From assembly GCA_022402525.1 (NCBI GenBank), contig JAKRSB010000144.1, positions 1-64,000 on the forward strand: DNA of 64,000 nt, read 5' to 3'. A program made the position numbers and the translations under genes. Origin of the DNA: Thermosynechococcaceae cyanobacterium MS004 (lineage in GTDB: Bacteria > Cyanobacteriota > Cyanobacteriia > Thermosynechococcales > Thermosynechococcaceae). Under the pieces are notes generated by a model that saw only the letters and a program-made list of their open reading frames with translations, did not search any database and was not told the DNA's origin. Numbering within the stretch: the first letter of the stretch is position 1; the number at the start of each line of letters is the position of its first letter. Shown piece after piece: positions 23,234 to 32,748 of this stretch.

Positions 23234-23677
23234 CTAATTATTGCCAAACCATTTTTGAGCATTCAGCCGCTGAATGACCCCAAAAACAAGTAGATCTAGG
23301 GTAATCTTGCGCTCATCGCCCAGAAACGGCTCAATGGTGCTAGGGGCTCTTGCTCCCGTTGTGCAGGAAAACGCACGCTGGGCTGTAATACTGCCCTGAG
23401 GGAAATAGACCGTAAACTGCCTTTGTCCCTCCTGCCATCGCCCCGATACCTGGGATTCTTCAAAGGAAAGGTTTAGGTCAGAGATATTTTGGGCCACAAA
23501 AGCTTTTTCCAGGGCAGGTAGATAGTCCTGAGCAATGAAGTCCTTAAAGGGCTTATCTTCCAAGGCTTCTTTCTTAGGGGCCTTGGCCTTAGGCTCGTCA
23601 CCTGCTGCCTTAGGCGCTTTAGTGGCCTTAGCTGCTTTTGGCGCAACTTCCGGCGTGGGGCTAGTGTCTTCTGACAT
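23234..23677 (-). CDS. DUF2996-domain protein
   Basis: 147 residues. First 40 residues are an Ala/Lys/Pro-rich disordered tail (AAKATKAPKAAGDEPKAK); from residue 42 the sequence KPFKDFIAQDYLPALEKAF...SGRWQEGQRQFTVYFP...AQRAFSC matches the DUF2996 family of cyanobacteria and plastid-bearing organisms. Function unknown to me. No membrane segment. 41 bases upstream of it (in its direction of reading) ends the MoaD-like gene, so the two could be one transcript with thrC. Confidence 0.8.
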   Translation of the reverse strand: MSEDTSPTPEVAPKAAKATKAPKAAGDEPKAKAPKKEALEDKPFKDFIAQDYLPALEKAFVAQNISDLNLSFEESQVSGRWQEGQRQFTVYFPQGSITAQRAFSCTTGARAPSTIEPFLGDERKITLDLLVFGVIQRLNAQKWFGNN

Positions 23678-23718
23678 AGGAATTGGGATGCTAATTGTCC
23701 TAACTAATTGTCCTAAGG

Positions 23719-23994
23719 TTAACCCCCTGCGATCGCAGGGATAATGCTGACTTCATCTCCATCCTGGAGGGCGGTGCTTTTGCCCTCTAGAAACCGAATG
23801 TCTTCATTATTGACATAGAAATTGACGAAGCGGCGCAGCTCTCCCTGATCGTCGCACAAACGCGCCTTGATGCCAGGAGAGTTCGCCTCCAAAGACTCTA
23901 GCAAATCGGCGATCGTGCTGGCCTGACATTCAACAGTAGCCTGATCGTTGGTGAGCTTTTGAAGCGGGGTGGGAATCAAAACTTTGACGGACAT
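23719..23994 (-). CDS. MoaD/ThiS-like ubiquitin-fold sulfur carrier
   Basis: 91 residues with beta-grasp pattern: [20 protein letters not shown] at the N-terminus, [19 protein letters not shown] in the middle, and the obligatory C-terminal diglycine in [11 protein letters not shown]. Such proteins carry sulfur as a C-terminal thiocarboxylate. It lies 96 bases downstream of thrC on the same strand. A carrier next to threonine synthase rather than to molybdopterin or thiamine genes suggests a role in sulfur delivery to aspartate-family amino acids (as proposed for bacterial homocysteine-forming carriers), but this is inference. Confidence 0.85.
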   Translation of the reverse strand: MSVKVLIPTPLQKLTNDQATVECQASTIADLLESLEANSPGIKARLCDDQGELRRFVNFYVNNEDIRFLEGKSTALQDGDEVSIIPAIAGG

Positions 23995-24090
23995 AACCGC
24001 AGGCTTTCCTTAATTTCTACCATCATGAAAAATCTTGTAGGGGGTTTATGTTTCCAAACCCCTACAGTACACCCTTAAAACTGGCGTGAA

Positions 24091-25392
24091 CTAAACCAAA
24101 GAAGGCTGCCATTCAAGACGGTCTAGGGTCTGAGCGCGCTCTAGGGCACGCTCAAAGCTCTCAAGCTTAGGCTCAATGGTGAAGGGCTCTGCGATCGCAC
24201 CCTGTACCGCTTCAACGGTCTTGAGGCCGTTGCCCGTGATGTAGACCACAGTTTTTTCATCGGGGTTGATTTTACCCGCTTCCACCAGCTTCTTGAGAAC
24301 AGCGATGGTGGTGCCACCGGCGGTTTCGGTAAAGATGCCTTCCGTCTCGGCCAGCAGCTTCATGCCTGCCACAATTTCTGCATCGGTGACGGACTCAATG
24401 TTGCCGTTGGTCTTGCGAGCAATATCCAGGGCGTAGGCACCGTCGGCGGGGTTGCCGATCGCGATCGACTTAGCAATGGTGCTGGGCTTCACAGGAGTTA
24501 CAAAGTCGCGGTTTTCTCGGTAGGCTTGGGCGATAGGAGAGCAGCCTTCTGCCTGCGCGCCGCTAAAGCGGACATCTTTGTCTGCCACCAGACCCACCTC
24601 CACAAACTCACGGAAGCCCTTGTAGATTTTGGTAAACAGAGAGCCGGAGGCGAGGGGCGCAACGATATGGTCGGGCAGCTCCCAACCGAGCTGTTCGGCC
24701 ACTTCATAGCCTAGGGTTTTGGAGCCTTCGGAGTAGTAAGGACGCAGATTAATATTGACGAATCCCCAGCCGTGGGTGTTTGCCACTTCAGAGCACAGGC
24801 GATTCACCTGATCGTAGTTGCCGTGGACGGACATAACCGTAGGGCCATAGATCAGCGTACCCAAGACCTTTCCGGCTTCGAGATCGGAAGGAATAAAGAC
24901 GCAGCAGTCTAGTCCAGCCCGCGCAGCGATCGCGGCGGTGGAGTTAGCCAGATTTCCGGTACTGGCGCAGGATACCGTGGTAAAGCCCAGCTCACGGGCG
25001 CGAGTTAGCGCCACAGACACCACCCGATCCTTGAAGCTCAAGGTGGGCATATTGACGGCATCATTTTTGATGTAGAGATTTTTGAGGCCGAGCTGACGGG
25101 CAAGACGATGAGACTTCAGCAAGGGCGTCATGCCTGTCCCCATATCGATGGGGTCGTTGGTTTCAACGGGCAAAAACTGACGGTAGCGCCAAATAGAGTT
25201 TGGCCCTGCTTCAATATCTTGACGGGTAATTCTGCCCCGCAGAGAGCTGAAATCATAGTTCACCTCTAAGGGGCCAAAACAGTACTCACAGACATGAATG
25301 GCCTTGGCCTCATATTCTGCACCGCACTCTTTACACTTAAGACCTTTGAAATAGTGGGTCTTGTCAAGAAGTTGAGAAATGGCTTGTGTCAT
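24091..25392 (-). CDS. thrC: Threonine synthase
   Basis: 433 residues, PLP enzyme converting O-phosphohomoserine to threonine. The N-terminus bears a zinc-ribbon-like module CKECGAEYEAKAIHVCEYC (residues 20-38). The PLP lysine is in TLSFKDR; the phosphate-binding glycines are in SCASTGNLANSTAA. Full length. Upstream is the argH terminator; downstream are the MoaD-like and DUF2996 genes in the same direction. Works downstream of lysC in the aspartate pathway, which is also in this window. Confidence 0.95.
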   Translation of the reverse strand: MTQAISQLLDKTHYFKGLKCKECGAEYEAKAIHVCEYCFGPLEVNYDFSSLRGRITRQDIEAGPNSIWRYRQFLPVETNDPIDMGTGMTPLLKSHRLARQLGLKNLYIKNDAVNMPTLSFKDRVVSVALTRARELGFTTVSCASTGNLANSTAAIAARAGLDCCVFIPSDLEAGKVLGTLIYGPTVMSVHGNYDQVNRLCSEVANTHGWGFVNINLRPYYSEGSKTLGYEVAEQLGWELPDHIVAPLASGSLFTKIYKGFREFVEVGLVADKDVRFSGAQAEGCSPIAQAYRENRDFVTPVKPSTIAKSIAIGNPADGAYALDIARKTNGNIESVTDAEIVAGMKLLAETEGIFTETAGGTTIAVLKKLVEAGKINPDEKTVVYITGNGLKTVEAVQGAIAEPFTIEPKLESFERALERAQTLDRLEWQPSLV

Positions 25393-25475
25393 GAAGTTTG
25401 CGTCCTTGCCTCGAAGCTAAATACGCCAGTGTGCTTTTGAAGTGGTTCAACAGTAACACACTCAAAAATACTCGT

Positions 25476-25510
25476 CAAACATACCCGACTAAATAAGTCG
25501 GGTATGTTTG
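25476..25510 (-). terminator. Hairpin terminator after argH
   Basis: Perfect 15-bp stem (CAAACATACCCGACT / AGTCGGGTATGTTTG) with five-base loop. Read on the minus strand it follows the argH stop and is trailed by a loose T-rich stretch (GTATTTTTG), so it probably ends the argH transcript before thrC. Confidence 0.88.
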
Positions 25511-25571
25511 AGATAGGCAAACTTAGCGAGGCTGAATGACCTCACGCGCTGGCTTAAGGTATCCGAGGAGG

Positions 25572-26993
25572 TTATGAATCCGAGGAGCTTAGAGATTCCC
25601 GTGCCCGCCCAATGGCCTGCCGCACCTGTTCAAACCCCGTCCCGCCGTAGCTATTCCGCGCAGCCACCACTTGAGTTGGAGCGATCGCGTCATAAATATC
25701 GGCTTCAAACTTCGGATGCAGTGCCTGCCACTCTTCAAGGCTCAGATCTTTAAGCAGCTTCCCCTGAGCCAAACAGCGCTTCACCACCTTGCCGACCATA
25801 TTGTAGGCTTCACGGAAGGGCACGTCTTTTGCAGCCAAGTAGTCCGCCACATCCGTTGCATTAGAGAAATCTTCCGCCACCGCCGAGTTGAGCCGCGCCG
25901 TGCGGAATTCAATGCCTTCCGCCAGCAGAATGGTTGTGGCCTCTAAGCAGGCTTTGACCGTATTGACCCCATCAAACAGGGCCTCCTTGTCTTCCTGGAG
26001 ATCCTTGTTGTAGGCCAAGGGTAGCCCCTTCATCATCACCAGGAGCCCCTGAAGGTGCCCAAAGACCCGACCCGCTTTTCCGCGCACCAGCTCTGGGACA
26101 TCGGGGTTTTTCTTTTGGGGCATAATGCTAGACCCCGTGGCGCAGCTATCTTTGAGGGTGACAAACCCAAACTCTTCAGAAGCCCACAAAATCACTTCTT
26201 CCGATAGGCGGCTGAGGTGCACCAAAATCAGGCTGGCGGCTCCCATGAATTCGATGGCAAAATCGCGATCGCTCACGCCATCTAAGCTATTACCGTACAG
26301 CCCTTCAAACCCCAGCAATTCGGCGCTGTAGTGGCGATCAATCGGAAACGTCGTACCGGCAAGCGCCCCGCTGCCCAGGGGCGAGACATTAACCCGATGG
26401 CGAATTTCGCCGAGACGCTCCCAGTCGCGCTGGGTCATGTCAAAGTAGGCCAGCAGATGATGGGCCAAGCTCAGAGGCTGAGCGCGCTGGAGATGGGTAT
26501 AGCCTGGGATAAGCGTTTCGAGATGGGTTTCGGCCAGCGTCACCAAGACGGCTTGAAACTGCCGAATCTGCCCTCGAATTTGGTCGATCTGCTCTCGAAG
26601 ATAAAGACGCAGATCAGTCCCCACCTGGTCATTGCGCGATCGCGCGGTATGGAGCTTTTTCCCCGCTTCTCCAATCAGCTCAGTCAAGCGCCGCTCTACC
26701 GCAAAGTGGACATCTTCGTCATCCACCCCTGGCACAAACGCCCCTTGGCGGAAATCTTGACGAATCTGCTCCAGCCCCTGCACAATCAGATCCGCTTCTG
26801 GGGCGCTAATAATGCCAGTCTTTGCCAGCATCTTGGCATGGGCCTGAGAACCCGTCAGATCGTACTCAATGAGGGCAATATCAAACCCGATACTGGCATT
26901 AAAACGCGCGATCGCGGGATGGAGTGAAGTCTCAAACCGCTGACTCCAGGGCTGAGACGGCGGGGGAGAAGCTTGAGGCAAAGGAGGCTCCAC
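25572..26993 (-). CDS. argH: Argininosuccinate lyase
   Basis: 473 residues. Last step of arginine synthesis, splitting argininosuccinate to arginine and fumarate. Superfamily signature [12 protein letters not shown] (near residues 289-300); also [15 protein letters not shown] and [14 protein letters not shown] with the catalytic histidine. Preceded by a Pro/Gln/Ser-rich N-terminal tail of about 17 residues. Full length. Confidence 0.97.
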   Translation of the reverse strand: MEPPLPQASPPPSQPWSQRFETSLHPAIARFNASIGFDIALIEYDLTGSQAHAKMLAKTGIISAPEADLIVQGLEQIRQDFRQGAFVPGVDDEDVHFAVERRLTELIGEAGKKLHTARSRNDQVGTDLRLYLREQIDQIRGQIRQFQAVLVTLAETHLETLIPGYTHLQRAQPLSLAHHLLAYFDMTQRDWERLGEIRHRVNVSPLGSGALAGTTFPIDRHYSAELLGFEGLYGNSLDGVSDRDFAIEFMGAASLILVHLSRLSEEVILWASEEFGFVTLKDSCATGSSIMPQKKNPDVPELVRGKAGRVFGHLQGLLVMMKGLPLAYNKDLQEDKEALFDGVNTVKACLEATTILLAEGIEFRTARLNSAVAEDFSNATDVADYLAAKDVPFREAYNMVGKVVKRCLAQGKLLKDLSLEEWQALHPKFEADIYDAIAPTQVVAARNSYGGTGFEQVRQAIGRARESLSSSDS

Positions 26994-27056
26994 AATGATA
27001 AATATTCCGTTAGCGTTAAGGGTTAGTCTATAGCTGATATCTGTAAAAGATAGCGA

Positions 27057-27308
27057 TTAGTAAGATGTAATACTGCGAAAAATATAGCCAAACACAAATC
27101 CAATAATGAGTGCCCAGACCTGGCCTGTGCGAATGAAATTGTCCCAGGACTTACCAATATTGCCGAGGATATCTTCGTTAAAGGTCTGAGCAAAGACAAT
27201 TCCACTAGAGCCCAACTCATTGAGCAGGTCTAAATTGAGTAGGTCTAAATTTTGCAAGCTAAGCGGCAGGCCATGCCCCAAACCCTGAACCCACAGCGTG
27301 ATGTCCAT
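27057..27308 (-). CDS. Small single-span membrane protein, unknown
   Basis: 83 residues from ATG 27308; ATG at 27314 and 27344 are also in frame. GAGGAG at 27324-27319 lies 10 or 4 bases before the first two and excludes the third. The C-terminus is one clear membrane helix (VWALIIGFVFGYIF) ending in charged and polar residues; the middle has NLDLLNLDLLN encoded by a 15-base tandem duplication. I do not recognise the family. It sits between argH and ccsA on the same strand; ccsA upstream is separated by a strong hairpin. Confidence 0.65.
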   Translation of the reverse strand: MDITLWVQGLGHGLPLSLQNLDLLNLDLLNELGSSGIVFAQTFNEDILGNIGKSWDNFIRTGQVWALIIGFVFGYIFRSITSY

Positions 27309-27415
27309 AAACATAAACTCCTCACCTAATAAGTCAGTATTCAATCACCCAAGATGTAAGCACCCAAGATACAATCACCCAGTCTCTCAATCTCTTCAGT
27401 CAGCCTGCTTCACCC

Positions 27416-27450
27416 AAGACGGCCTTAGCCCTAGAGACCAAGGCCGTCTT
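27416..27450 (-). terminator. Hairpin terminator after ccsA
   Basis: 11-bp perfect stem AAGACGGCCTT / AAGGCCGTCTT with a 13-base loop, directly downstream of the ccsA stop (minus strand). No long T-run follows, so strength is uncertain. Confidence 0.7.
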
Positions 27451-27477
27451 AGGAATAAGCCGCTAGACGCAGGCCAC

Positions 27478-28464
27478 CTAGAAAAACCAGCCGTAGGAAT
27501 GCAGTCCTTTGCCGAGTAAATTAACGCCAAGGTAGCAGATCCAGACCACAAAGAATCCAGCCGTGGCTAAAAATGCCGGACGGCGACCCTGCCAGCCCCG
27601 CGTGATGCGCGCATGAAGGTAGGCAGCAAACACAAGCCACACAATGAGTGCCCAGGTTTCTTTGGGATCCCAGCTCCAGGGTGCCCCCCAGGCTTCGTTG
27701 GCCCAGACTGCGCCCGAAATAATGCCAATGGTCAAGAGCGGAAAGCCTAAGCCCAAAACGCGGTAGCTCAGGTTATCTAAACTTTCCGCTAGGGTTAGGC
27801 GCTGAAGGCTGAGGGTGCGGGTTGCGCTTTGCGGCGGACTCAAGACAGCAGTGCCGCCCTCCGAAGCGGAAAACTGGCTGGGGGCACTTTCCTGTAGGGT
27901 GGTTCGCTTGAGCTGCGCACGAAAGCCGCCTGTCCCAACGGAGCTACCCTTTAGCTCAATATCTTGCCCCCAGGTCACAACCAAGAAGGCGATCGCCAGC
28001 AGCGACCCGACCATCAAAGCCGAGTAGCTGAGCATCATGACGCTGACGTGCATCATTAGCCAGTTGGACTTCAGTGCAGGGACAAGGGGCGCTGAATTTT
28101 GCATCTCTGGGGGCAGCGTCAGGGTTGCAAAGGCCGTAATGCCCATCGCAACTGGAGCCGTTACCACGCCCACCAAGCGGCTTTGTCCAACGCGCTCGGC
28201 AAAGAAATGAAAGGTCGTCAAGCCCCAGGTCAAAAAGAACAGTGACTCGTACATATTGCTGAGGGGAAAATATCCCGCCTCCAGCCAGCGAGCGCCCAAG
28301 AGCCCCGCAATGCAAAGGTTGGCGATCGCCATCCCTGCTGTACTCAAGCTATTGAGGTAGGGCAGTCTGGGAAAAGCTGCACCTCCCCAATACAGCAGCA
28401 TTGTGACAAACAACACTGCAAAGGACGTATTATCCAAAATGCTCTGGAGCGCGACCAGATCCAT
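27478..28464 (-). CDS. ccsA: Cytochrome c maturation protein CcsA (System II haem handling)
   Basis: 328 residues (called ccsB in some cyanobacterial annotations). Integral membrane protein with about eight helices and the tryptophan-rich haem-binding WWD motif [13 protein letters not shown] (near residues 253-265), followed by the periplasmic-facing histidines and the typical end [11 protein letters not shown]. With Ccs1 it delivers haem for c-type cytochromes such as cytochrome f and c6. A hydrophilic loop at about 185-220 is Ser/Thr/Gln-rich. Full length. Confidence 0.93.
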   Translation of the reverse strand: MDLVALQSILDNTSFAVLFVTMLLYWGGAAFPRLPYLNSLSTAGMAIANLCIAGLLGARWLEAGYFPLSNMYESLFFLTWGLTTFHFFAERVGQSRLVGVVTAPVAMGITAFATLTLPPEMQNSAPLVPALKSNWLMMHVSVMMLSYSALMVGSLLAIAFLVVTWGQDIELKGSSVGTGGFRAQLKRTTLQESAPSQFSASEGGTAVLSPPQSATRTLSLQRLTLAESLDNLSYRVLGLGFPLLTIGIISGAVWANEAWGAPWSWDPKETWALIVWLVFAAYLHARITRGWQGRRPAFLATAGFFVVWICYLGVNLLGKGLHSYGWFF

Positions 28465-28496
28465 GCGGTTAGTTCTCCAAGGTCTGATTTACTAAG

Positions 28497-28532
28497 GTTC
28501 GGATTGAAGTTCGGATCGAAGTTCGGATTGAA
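28497..28532. repeat. 12-base tandem repeat between ccsA and rnc
   Basis: Three units of GTTCGGAT(T/C)GAA at 28497-28508, 28509-28520 and 28521-28532; only the middle copy has a change. Lies in the 80-base gap upstream of the ccsA start and just after the rnc stop. Confidence 0.85.
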
Positions 28533-28544
28533 GGGATTTTGTCC

Positions 28545-29279
28545 TTATGATAACGCTGTTAGGGTATGGCCTATTTCTAGAGAAAGCATTTCAAAGGCTG
28601 CTTTTGCCGCTGCTTTTTCAGCCGCCTTCCGAGAGGTGCCTGTACCCGACCCTAGCGATCGCCCCGCGAGCCAAACCTCTGCCCTAAATCGGGCGGCTGT
28701 AGGCTGATCCGTCTGTTCTTCAACGCGATAGAGCGGAAGCTGATGGTGGTGGGCTTGGGTCCACTGCTGAAGGGCGGCTTTGTAGTTTTGGTAGGTTGGG
28801 TCTTGGCGGATGGTCTCGGCGTAGCGCTCTAGCTCTGGCCTAAGCCACGGGTCAAGGAGCGTAAAGTTCTGGGTACTTAAGTACAACGCCCCAATCACGG
28901 CCTCTAGAGCATTGGCTAATCGGGCAGGTTTGCCTTTGATATCGCGTTCAGCACCGGGAGACACCAGTAAAAATCGCTCTAGCCCAAAGGTACTGGCAAT
29001 CTCTGAGAGGATGCGATCGCTCACTAAAATAGAGCGTACTGCTGTCCACTGCCCCACAGTGCCTTCGGGATCTTGATGCCAAAGCATCTGCGCGACAAAA
29101 AGCCTGAGAACCGCATCCCCCACCAGCTCTAGCCGCTCATAGTTGTGGGTGGCAGACAAACTAATATGCGTCAGAGCAAGGTCTAGAAGTTCCCACCGAA
29201 CGGCGGATTGAGTTAACCCCAACCGGACTAAAAACTTTTCTAGCTGCTGTTGTCGCCCAGGCGGTACGGTCATGCTCAA
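28545..29279 (-). CDS. rnc: Ribonuclease III
   Basis: 244 residues. Cleaves double-stranded RNA, including rRNA precursors. N-terminal RNase III domain with signature YERLELVGDAVLR (E48, E51, D55 correspond to E. coli E38, E41, D45), C-terminal double-stranded RNA binding domain from about 165 (NYKAALQQWTQAHH...GSGTGTSRKAAEKAAAKAAF). Position 123, equivalent to the E. coli metal-ligand D114, is asparagine (ANALEAVIG), while E126 (E117) is kept. Same strand as the rnpB RNA 61 bases upstream. Confidence 0.9.
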   Translation of the reverse strand: MSMTVPPGRQQQLEKFLVRLGLTQSAVRWELLDLALTHISLSATHNYERLELVGDAVLRLFVAQMLWHQDPEGTVGQWTAVRSILVSDRILSEIASTFGLERFLLVSPGAERDIKGKPARLANALEAVIGALYLSTQNFTLLDPWLRPELERYAETIRQDPTYQNYKAALQQWTQAHHHQLPLYRVEEQTDQPTAARFRAEVWLAGRSLGSGTGTSRKAAEKAAAKAAFEMLSLEIGHTLTALS

Positions 29280-29340
29280 ACTAAAATAATCAAAGGCTAA
29301 ATCAAGGCCGAATCACAAGCGAAAAAAGAGAGCTAAAAAA

Positions 29341-29740
29341 GAGAAAGAGCCGGACATAAGCCGGGTTCTGTTCTCCAGCTACAGTGCAGCCGGAGGGAAG
29401 TTATCTATCTGGGATGCCTGTTACCAGACACCTCAAGCGGCTTCAAAATCGGAACAGGAAAAAGACCAACCCTCGCTCCATTGCCTTGCTCCCAACCGGG
29501 GTTTACCGAGCCAGCACCTCTCAATGCTGCTGGTGCGCTCTTACCGCACCCTTGCACCCTTACCTGTGGGTTCTGACTCAAGAGCCAAAACCCCATCGGC
29601 GGTATGTTTCTGTGGCACTCTCCTCACGGTCACCCGCACTGGGCGTTACCCAGCAAGTCTGGCCTTTCGGGAGCCCGGACTTTCCTCAGCAGAATGGACG
29701 AACCAGTTTGCTGCAACCTCCTCGCCTGCTCTTTCCCACT
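29341..29740 (-). ncRNA. rnpB: RNase P RNA, bacterial type A (rnpB)
   Basis: On the minus strand the universally conserved GAGGAAAGTCCGGGCTCC occurs about 40 bases into the molecule, and the 3' end has the conserved ACAGAACCCGGCTTATG. The terminal P1 helix forms between GAAAGAGC (complement of 29728-29735) and GCTCTTTC near 29343-29350. Length about 400 nucleotides, as in other cyanobacteria. Ends are estimated to within about 10 bases. It is the catalytic subunit that trims tRNA 5' ends. Plus-strand open frames here are chance. Confidence 0.93.
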
Positions 29741-30001
29741 CCTAGCTTAAGGGAAGATCGCTTAAGGAGCGATAGATCCCGCCAAACAGCCTCAATCCGC
29801 CAGATCAAAGCGCCACAACCCTTATTTCTTGGTTATATCTTGGTCATATTGACTCAGATTAGGTGTACTAGAGCTGATTTATCTTTTCCGCGAACGCTTC
29901 CGTGAGAGAAGCTGGGAATGCTGCTTTCAATAAGGGGGAGCCGTTACTTTTAGTGTTTATAATATTTGTTTGGATTGATCTGGGTTGATGTCTGAGCCGT
30001 C

Positions 30002-30523
30002 ATGAAACATACGTTGTCTGTCTTAGTTGAAGATGAAGCTGGGGTTCTCACCCGCATTGCCGGACTGTTTGCGCGGCGCGGGTTTAACATTGAGAGCCTC
30101 GCGGTTGGGCCAGCCGAGCAGATGGGCGTTTCGCGAATTACGATGGTGGTTCCTGGAGACGATCAGATCATTGAGCAGCTGACAAAGCAGCTTTATAAGC
30201 TGATCAATGTTCTTAAGGTGCAGGATATTACTGAAATTCCCTGTGTTGAGCGTGAGTTGATGCTGGTGAAGGTGAATGCCTTGGCATCCATGCGCTCCGA
30301 GATTATTGAAATTGTGCAGATTTTTCGGGCAAAAGTTGTTGATGTGTCTGAAGACTCGCTGACGGTTGAGGTGGCCGGTGATCCTGGCAAAATGGTGGCG
30401 ATCGTCAGAATGCTGAATAAGTTCGGCATCCGCGAAATTGCTCGCACTGGAAAGGTCGCCCTTACCCGTGAGTCAGGGGTCAATACGGAATATCTCAAGT
30501 CCCTCGAAGCGAAGCTTCAGTAA
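30002..30523 (+). CDS. ilvN: Acetolactate synthase regulatory (small) subunit
   Basis: 173 residues (ilvH in some schemes). N-terminal ACT domain begins [25 protein letters not shown]..., followed by [10 protein letters not shown], then the second half typical of IlvN. Binds valine and stimulates the catalytic subunit in branched-chain amino acid synthesis. The large subunit is not in the window. Full length; divergent from rnpB. Confidence 0.95.
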   Translation: MKHTLSVLVEDEAGVLTRIAGLFARRGFNIESLAVGPAEQMGVSRITMVVPGDDQIIEQLTKQLYKLINVLKVQDITEIPCVERELMLVKVNALASMRSEIIEIVQIFRAKVVDVSEDSLTVEVAGDPGKMVAIVRMLNKFGIREIARTGKVALTRESGVNTEYLKSLEAKLQ

Positions 30524-30563
30524 GGCACTTACTTTTCGCAAGCGGGGGACAACGGGCTGAACG

Positions 30564-31025
30564 CTACTGGCCTTTGAGGGCATAGAGCGCTTTGAGGGCT
30601 TCTTCAATGTGACCTTCAAAGTTAAGCTGGGAGTCAAAAATTTGGGTAATGATGCCCTGCTGATTCAGGATATAGGTCACGCGCCCCGGCAAGACCCATA
30701 GGGTTGAGGGCACGCCAAACGCAGTGCGCACCCGATCACCTTCATCACTCACCAGCGTAAAGGGCAGGCGATGAGCATTAGCAAACTGCTGGTGGGAATC
30801 CACTGAGTCCCCACTGATGCCGACAACCTCAGCACCGATCTCTTGGAACACACTGTAGCGATCGCGGAACGCACAGGCTTCTTTGGTGCAGCCAGGAGTA
30901 TTGTCTTTGGGATAAAAAAACAGCACCACAGGCTTTTTTGCCAGCAGGTCATACAGACGGACAGAAGCGCCATCCTGGGACTTGAGGGTAAAGTCAGGGG
31001 CGCGATCGCCAATTTTAAGGCCCAT
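30564..31025 (-). CDS. Thiol peroxidase of the BCP/PrxQ type
   Basis: 153 residues. Reduces hydrogen peroxide and organic peroxides using thioredoxin. Peroxidatic C46 and resolving C51 in PGCTKEACAF, five residues apart as in atypical two-cysteine PrxQ. Thioredoxin fold complete. No signal peptide. A 16-base tandem repeat lies immediately upstream of the start. Confidence 0.93.
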   Translation of the reverse strand: MGLKIGDRAPDFTLKSQDGASVRLYDLLAKKPVVLFFYPKDNTPGCTKEACAFRDRYSVFQEIGAEVVGISGDSVDSHQQFANAHRLPFTLVSDEGDRVRTAFGVPSTLWVLPGRVTYILNQQGIITQIFDSQLNFEGHIEEALKALYALKGQ

Positions 31026-31601
31026 AGTTAACGCTCGTTGTTAAGACTCATCATGGTTAAAACACGTCATGGGTAAGACTCATCATGTCAAACCCGCTGG
31101 AGAATTTTTTTATTGGATCTTTGTACTGGATCTTGGTGCTGGATAGTCGCACTAGATCTCCTAGCCAGATTCTCTCAAAGAGATGCTCATGGATGAATGA
31201 TACCGATTTTCAAGGATTGTTGACTTCCCCCTGAACCCGTTGTGAAGCTCAGGGTTGAAATTTAGTTCTAAGACTAGTTCTAAATTGAGTTCTAAAAGCG
31301 TCAAACAGCGCAGCGGCGAGATTTTTGCTCAAGCCGCCCACCCCAGAGACTTCTCTTCCGGAGATTTACGCTCAAACGTGAGGGAGAATTGGGGCACTAT
31401 GGACTTTCCCCAAGGACTTGTCCCAGTGCCGGGGGTTTGTAAGTTAGATGACATAAAAGTGCCCACCCGTATCGGCTTGGGGGACTCTCAAATAATCCAA
31501 AAGTTGTAAAAAAGGGACTTCATTGAGCGGCACCATCTAGGATATGATCATGGGGGTCATAAATGGCTTGCTGAATTTTATATAAACGAGGATAAGACGC
31601 A
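31026..31601. other. Long leader/promoter region upstream of gap2
   Basis: 576 bases between divergent prxQ and gap2. An 84-codon plus frame at 31255-31509 is made of AGTTCTAA-like micro-repeats and looks non-coding. GGCACT at 31395-31400 and AGTGCC at 31426-31431 could form a leader hairpin. A TATATAA stretch at 31580-31586 is near the start and GAGG at 31588-31591 serves as ribosome site for the GTG of gap2. Confidence 0.45.
31040..31087. repeat. 16-base tandem repeat upstream of prxQ
   Basis: Units 31040-31055, 31056-31071 and 31072-31087, consensus GTTAAGACTCATCATG. Starts 15 bases upstream of the prxQ ATG (minus strand). Confidence 0.85.
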
Positions 31602-32606
31602 GTGATTAGAGTAGCGATCAACGGGTTTGGGCGCATTGGGCGTAACTTCATGCGCTGCTGGCTTCTGCGACCAAGCAGCAATATTGAGATCGTTGCTATT
31701 AATGACACCTCTGACCCCAAAACCAATGCACATCTCCTGCGCTACGACTCCATGCTAGGGGTGCTGGATGCAGATATCAGCGCAGATGATAACTCGATTA
31801 CGGCGAATGGCCACGTCGTTAAATGCGTCTCTGACCGCAACCCCGAAAACTTGCCCTGGAAAGACTGGAATATTGACCTCGTCATTGAGTCGACTGGGGT
31901 CTTCATTTCCAAAGAAGGTGCAGGCAAACACATTAATGCAGGTGCTAAAAAGGTTTTGATCACGGCTCCCGGCAAAGGTGCCGTACCAATGTATGTCGTT
32001 GGCGTGAATCACGAAGACTATGACCCCAGCGAAGACATCGTGAGCAACGCCAGCTGTACCACCAACTGTCTTGCGCCCTTGGTCAAGGTTCTCCATGAAG
32101 AATTTGGCATCATTCAGGGCATGATGACCACCACCCACAGCTATACGGGTGACCAGCGAATTCTAGACGCCAGCCACCGCGATCTGCGTCGGGCACGGGC
32201 GGCGGCAGTCAATATTGTGCCAACTTCAACGGGTGCAGCGAAAGCAGTAGGCCTTGTGATTCCATCGCTTCAGGGCAAGCTCAACGGAATTGCATTGCGG
32301 GTGCCGACGCCTAACGTTTCGGTGGTTGACTTTGTGGCCCAAGTTGAAAAGCCCACGATCGCAGAACAGGTTAACCAATCCCTCAAGAATGCAGCCGACG
32401 GTTCCCTGAAGGGCATCATTCACTACAGCGACATTGAGCTCGTTTCCAGCGACTATCGCGGTCATTCTGCCTCTTCCATCGTAGATGCGGCATTGACGAT
32501 GGTGATGGGCGGCAACTTGGTGAAGGTTGTGGCTTGGTATGACAATGAATGGGGCTATAGTCAACGGGTTCTAGACCTTGCTGAGTACATGGTTGCTCAT
32601 TGGTAA
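31602..32606 (+). CDS. gap2: Glyceraldehyde-3-phosphate dehydrogenase, photosynthetic (Gap2)
   Basis: 334 residues from GTG 31602. NAD(P)-binding motif [13 protein letters not shown], and [20 protein letters not shown], which is characteristic of the cyanobacterial/plastid Gap2 form that works in the Calvin cycle with NADPH. Catalytic C152 in SNASCTTNC. Cytoplasmic. In many cyanobacteria it is bound and inhibited by CP12/PRK. A 576-base intergenic region lies upstream. Its stop codon falls inside a 15-base tandem repeat. Confidence 0.95.
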   Translation: MIRVAINGFGRIGRNFMRCWLLRPSSNIEIVAINDTSDPKTNAHLLRYDSMLGVLDADISADDNSITANGHVVKCVSDRNPENLPWKDWNIDLVIESTGVFISKEGAGKHINAGAKKVLITAPGKGAVPMYVVGVNHEDYDPSEDIVSNASCTTNCLAPLVKVLHEEFGIIQGMMTTTHSYTGDQRILDASHRDLRRARAAAVNIVPTSTGAAKAVGLVIPSLQGKLNGIALRVPTPNVSVVDFVAQVEKPTIAEQVNQSLKNAADGSLKGIIHYSDIELVSSDYRGHSASSIVDAALTMVMGGNLVKVVAWYDNEWGYSQRVLDLAEYMVAHW

Positions 32607-32624
32607 GCTGCTCATTGGCAAGCT
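32595..32624. repeat. 15-base tandem repeat at the gap2 stop
   Basis: GCTCATTGG(T/C)AAGCT at 32595-32609 and 32610-32624, with a degenerate third copy and a further GCTCATTG at 32642-32649. The gap2 TAA is in the first unit. Confidence 0.85.
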
Positions 32625-32748
32625 GCTCACCAGGAACAGTTGCTCATTGCAAATGGTGAGAGACTGGCAAACTGAAGAGCCAATAGGGTTAGAGCTGCTT
32701 TAGAATAAGTGCCTGCTTTTGACTCTTATCCCGTAATAGACCTCGCCA

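Noticed and set aside
29384-29905. Plus-strand frame of 173 codons
   Set aside because: It covers the RNase P RNA, whose conserved core is certain on the minus strand.
31255-31509. 84-codon frame upstream of gap2
   Set aside because: Built from AGTTCTAA micro-repeats (SSKTSSKLSSKS), no ribosome site, no family pattern.
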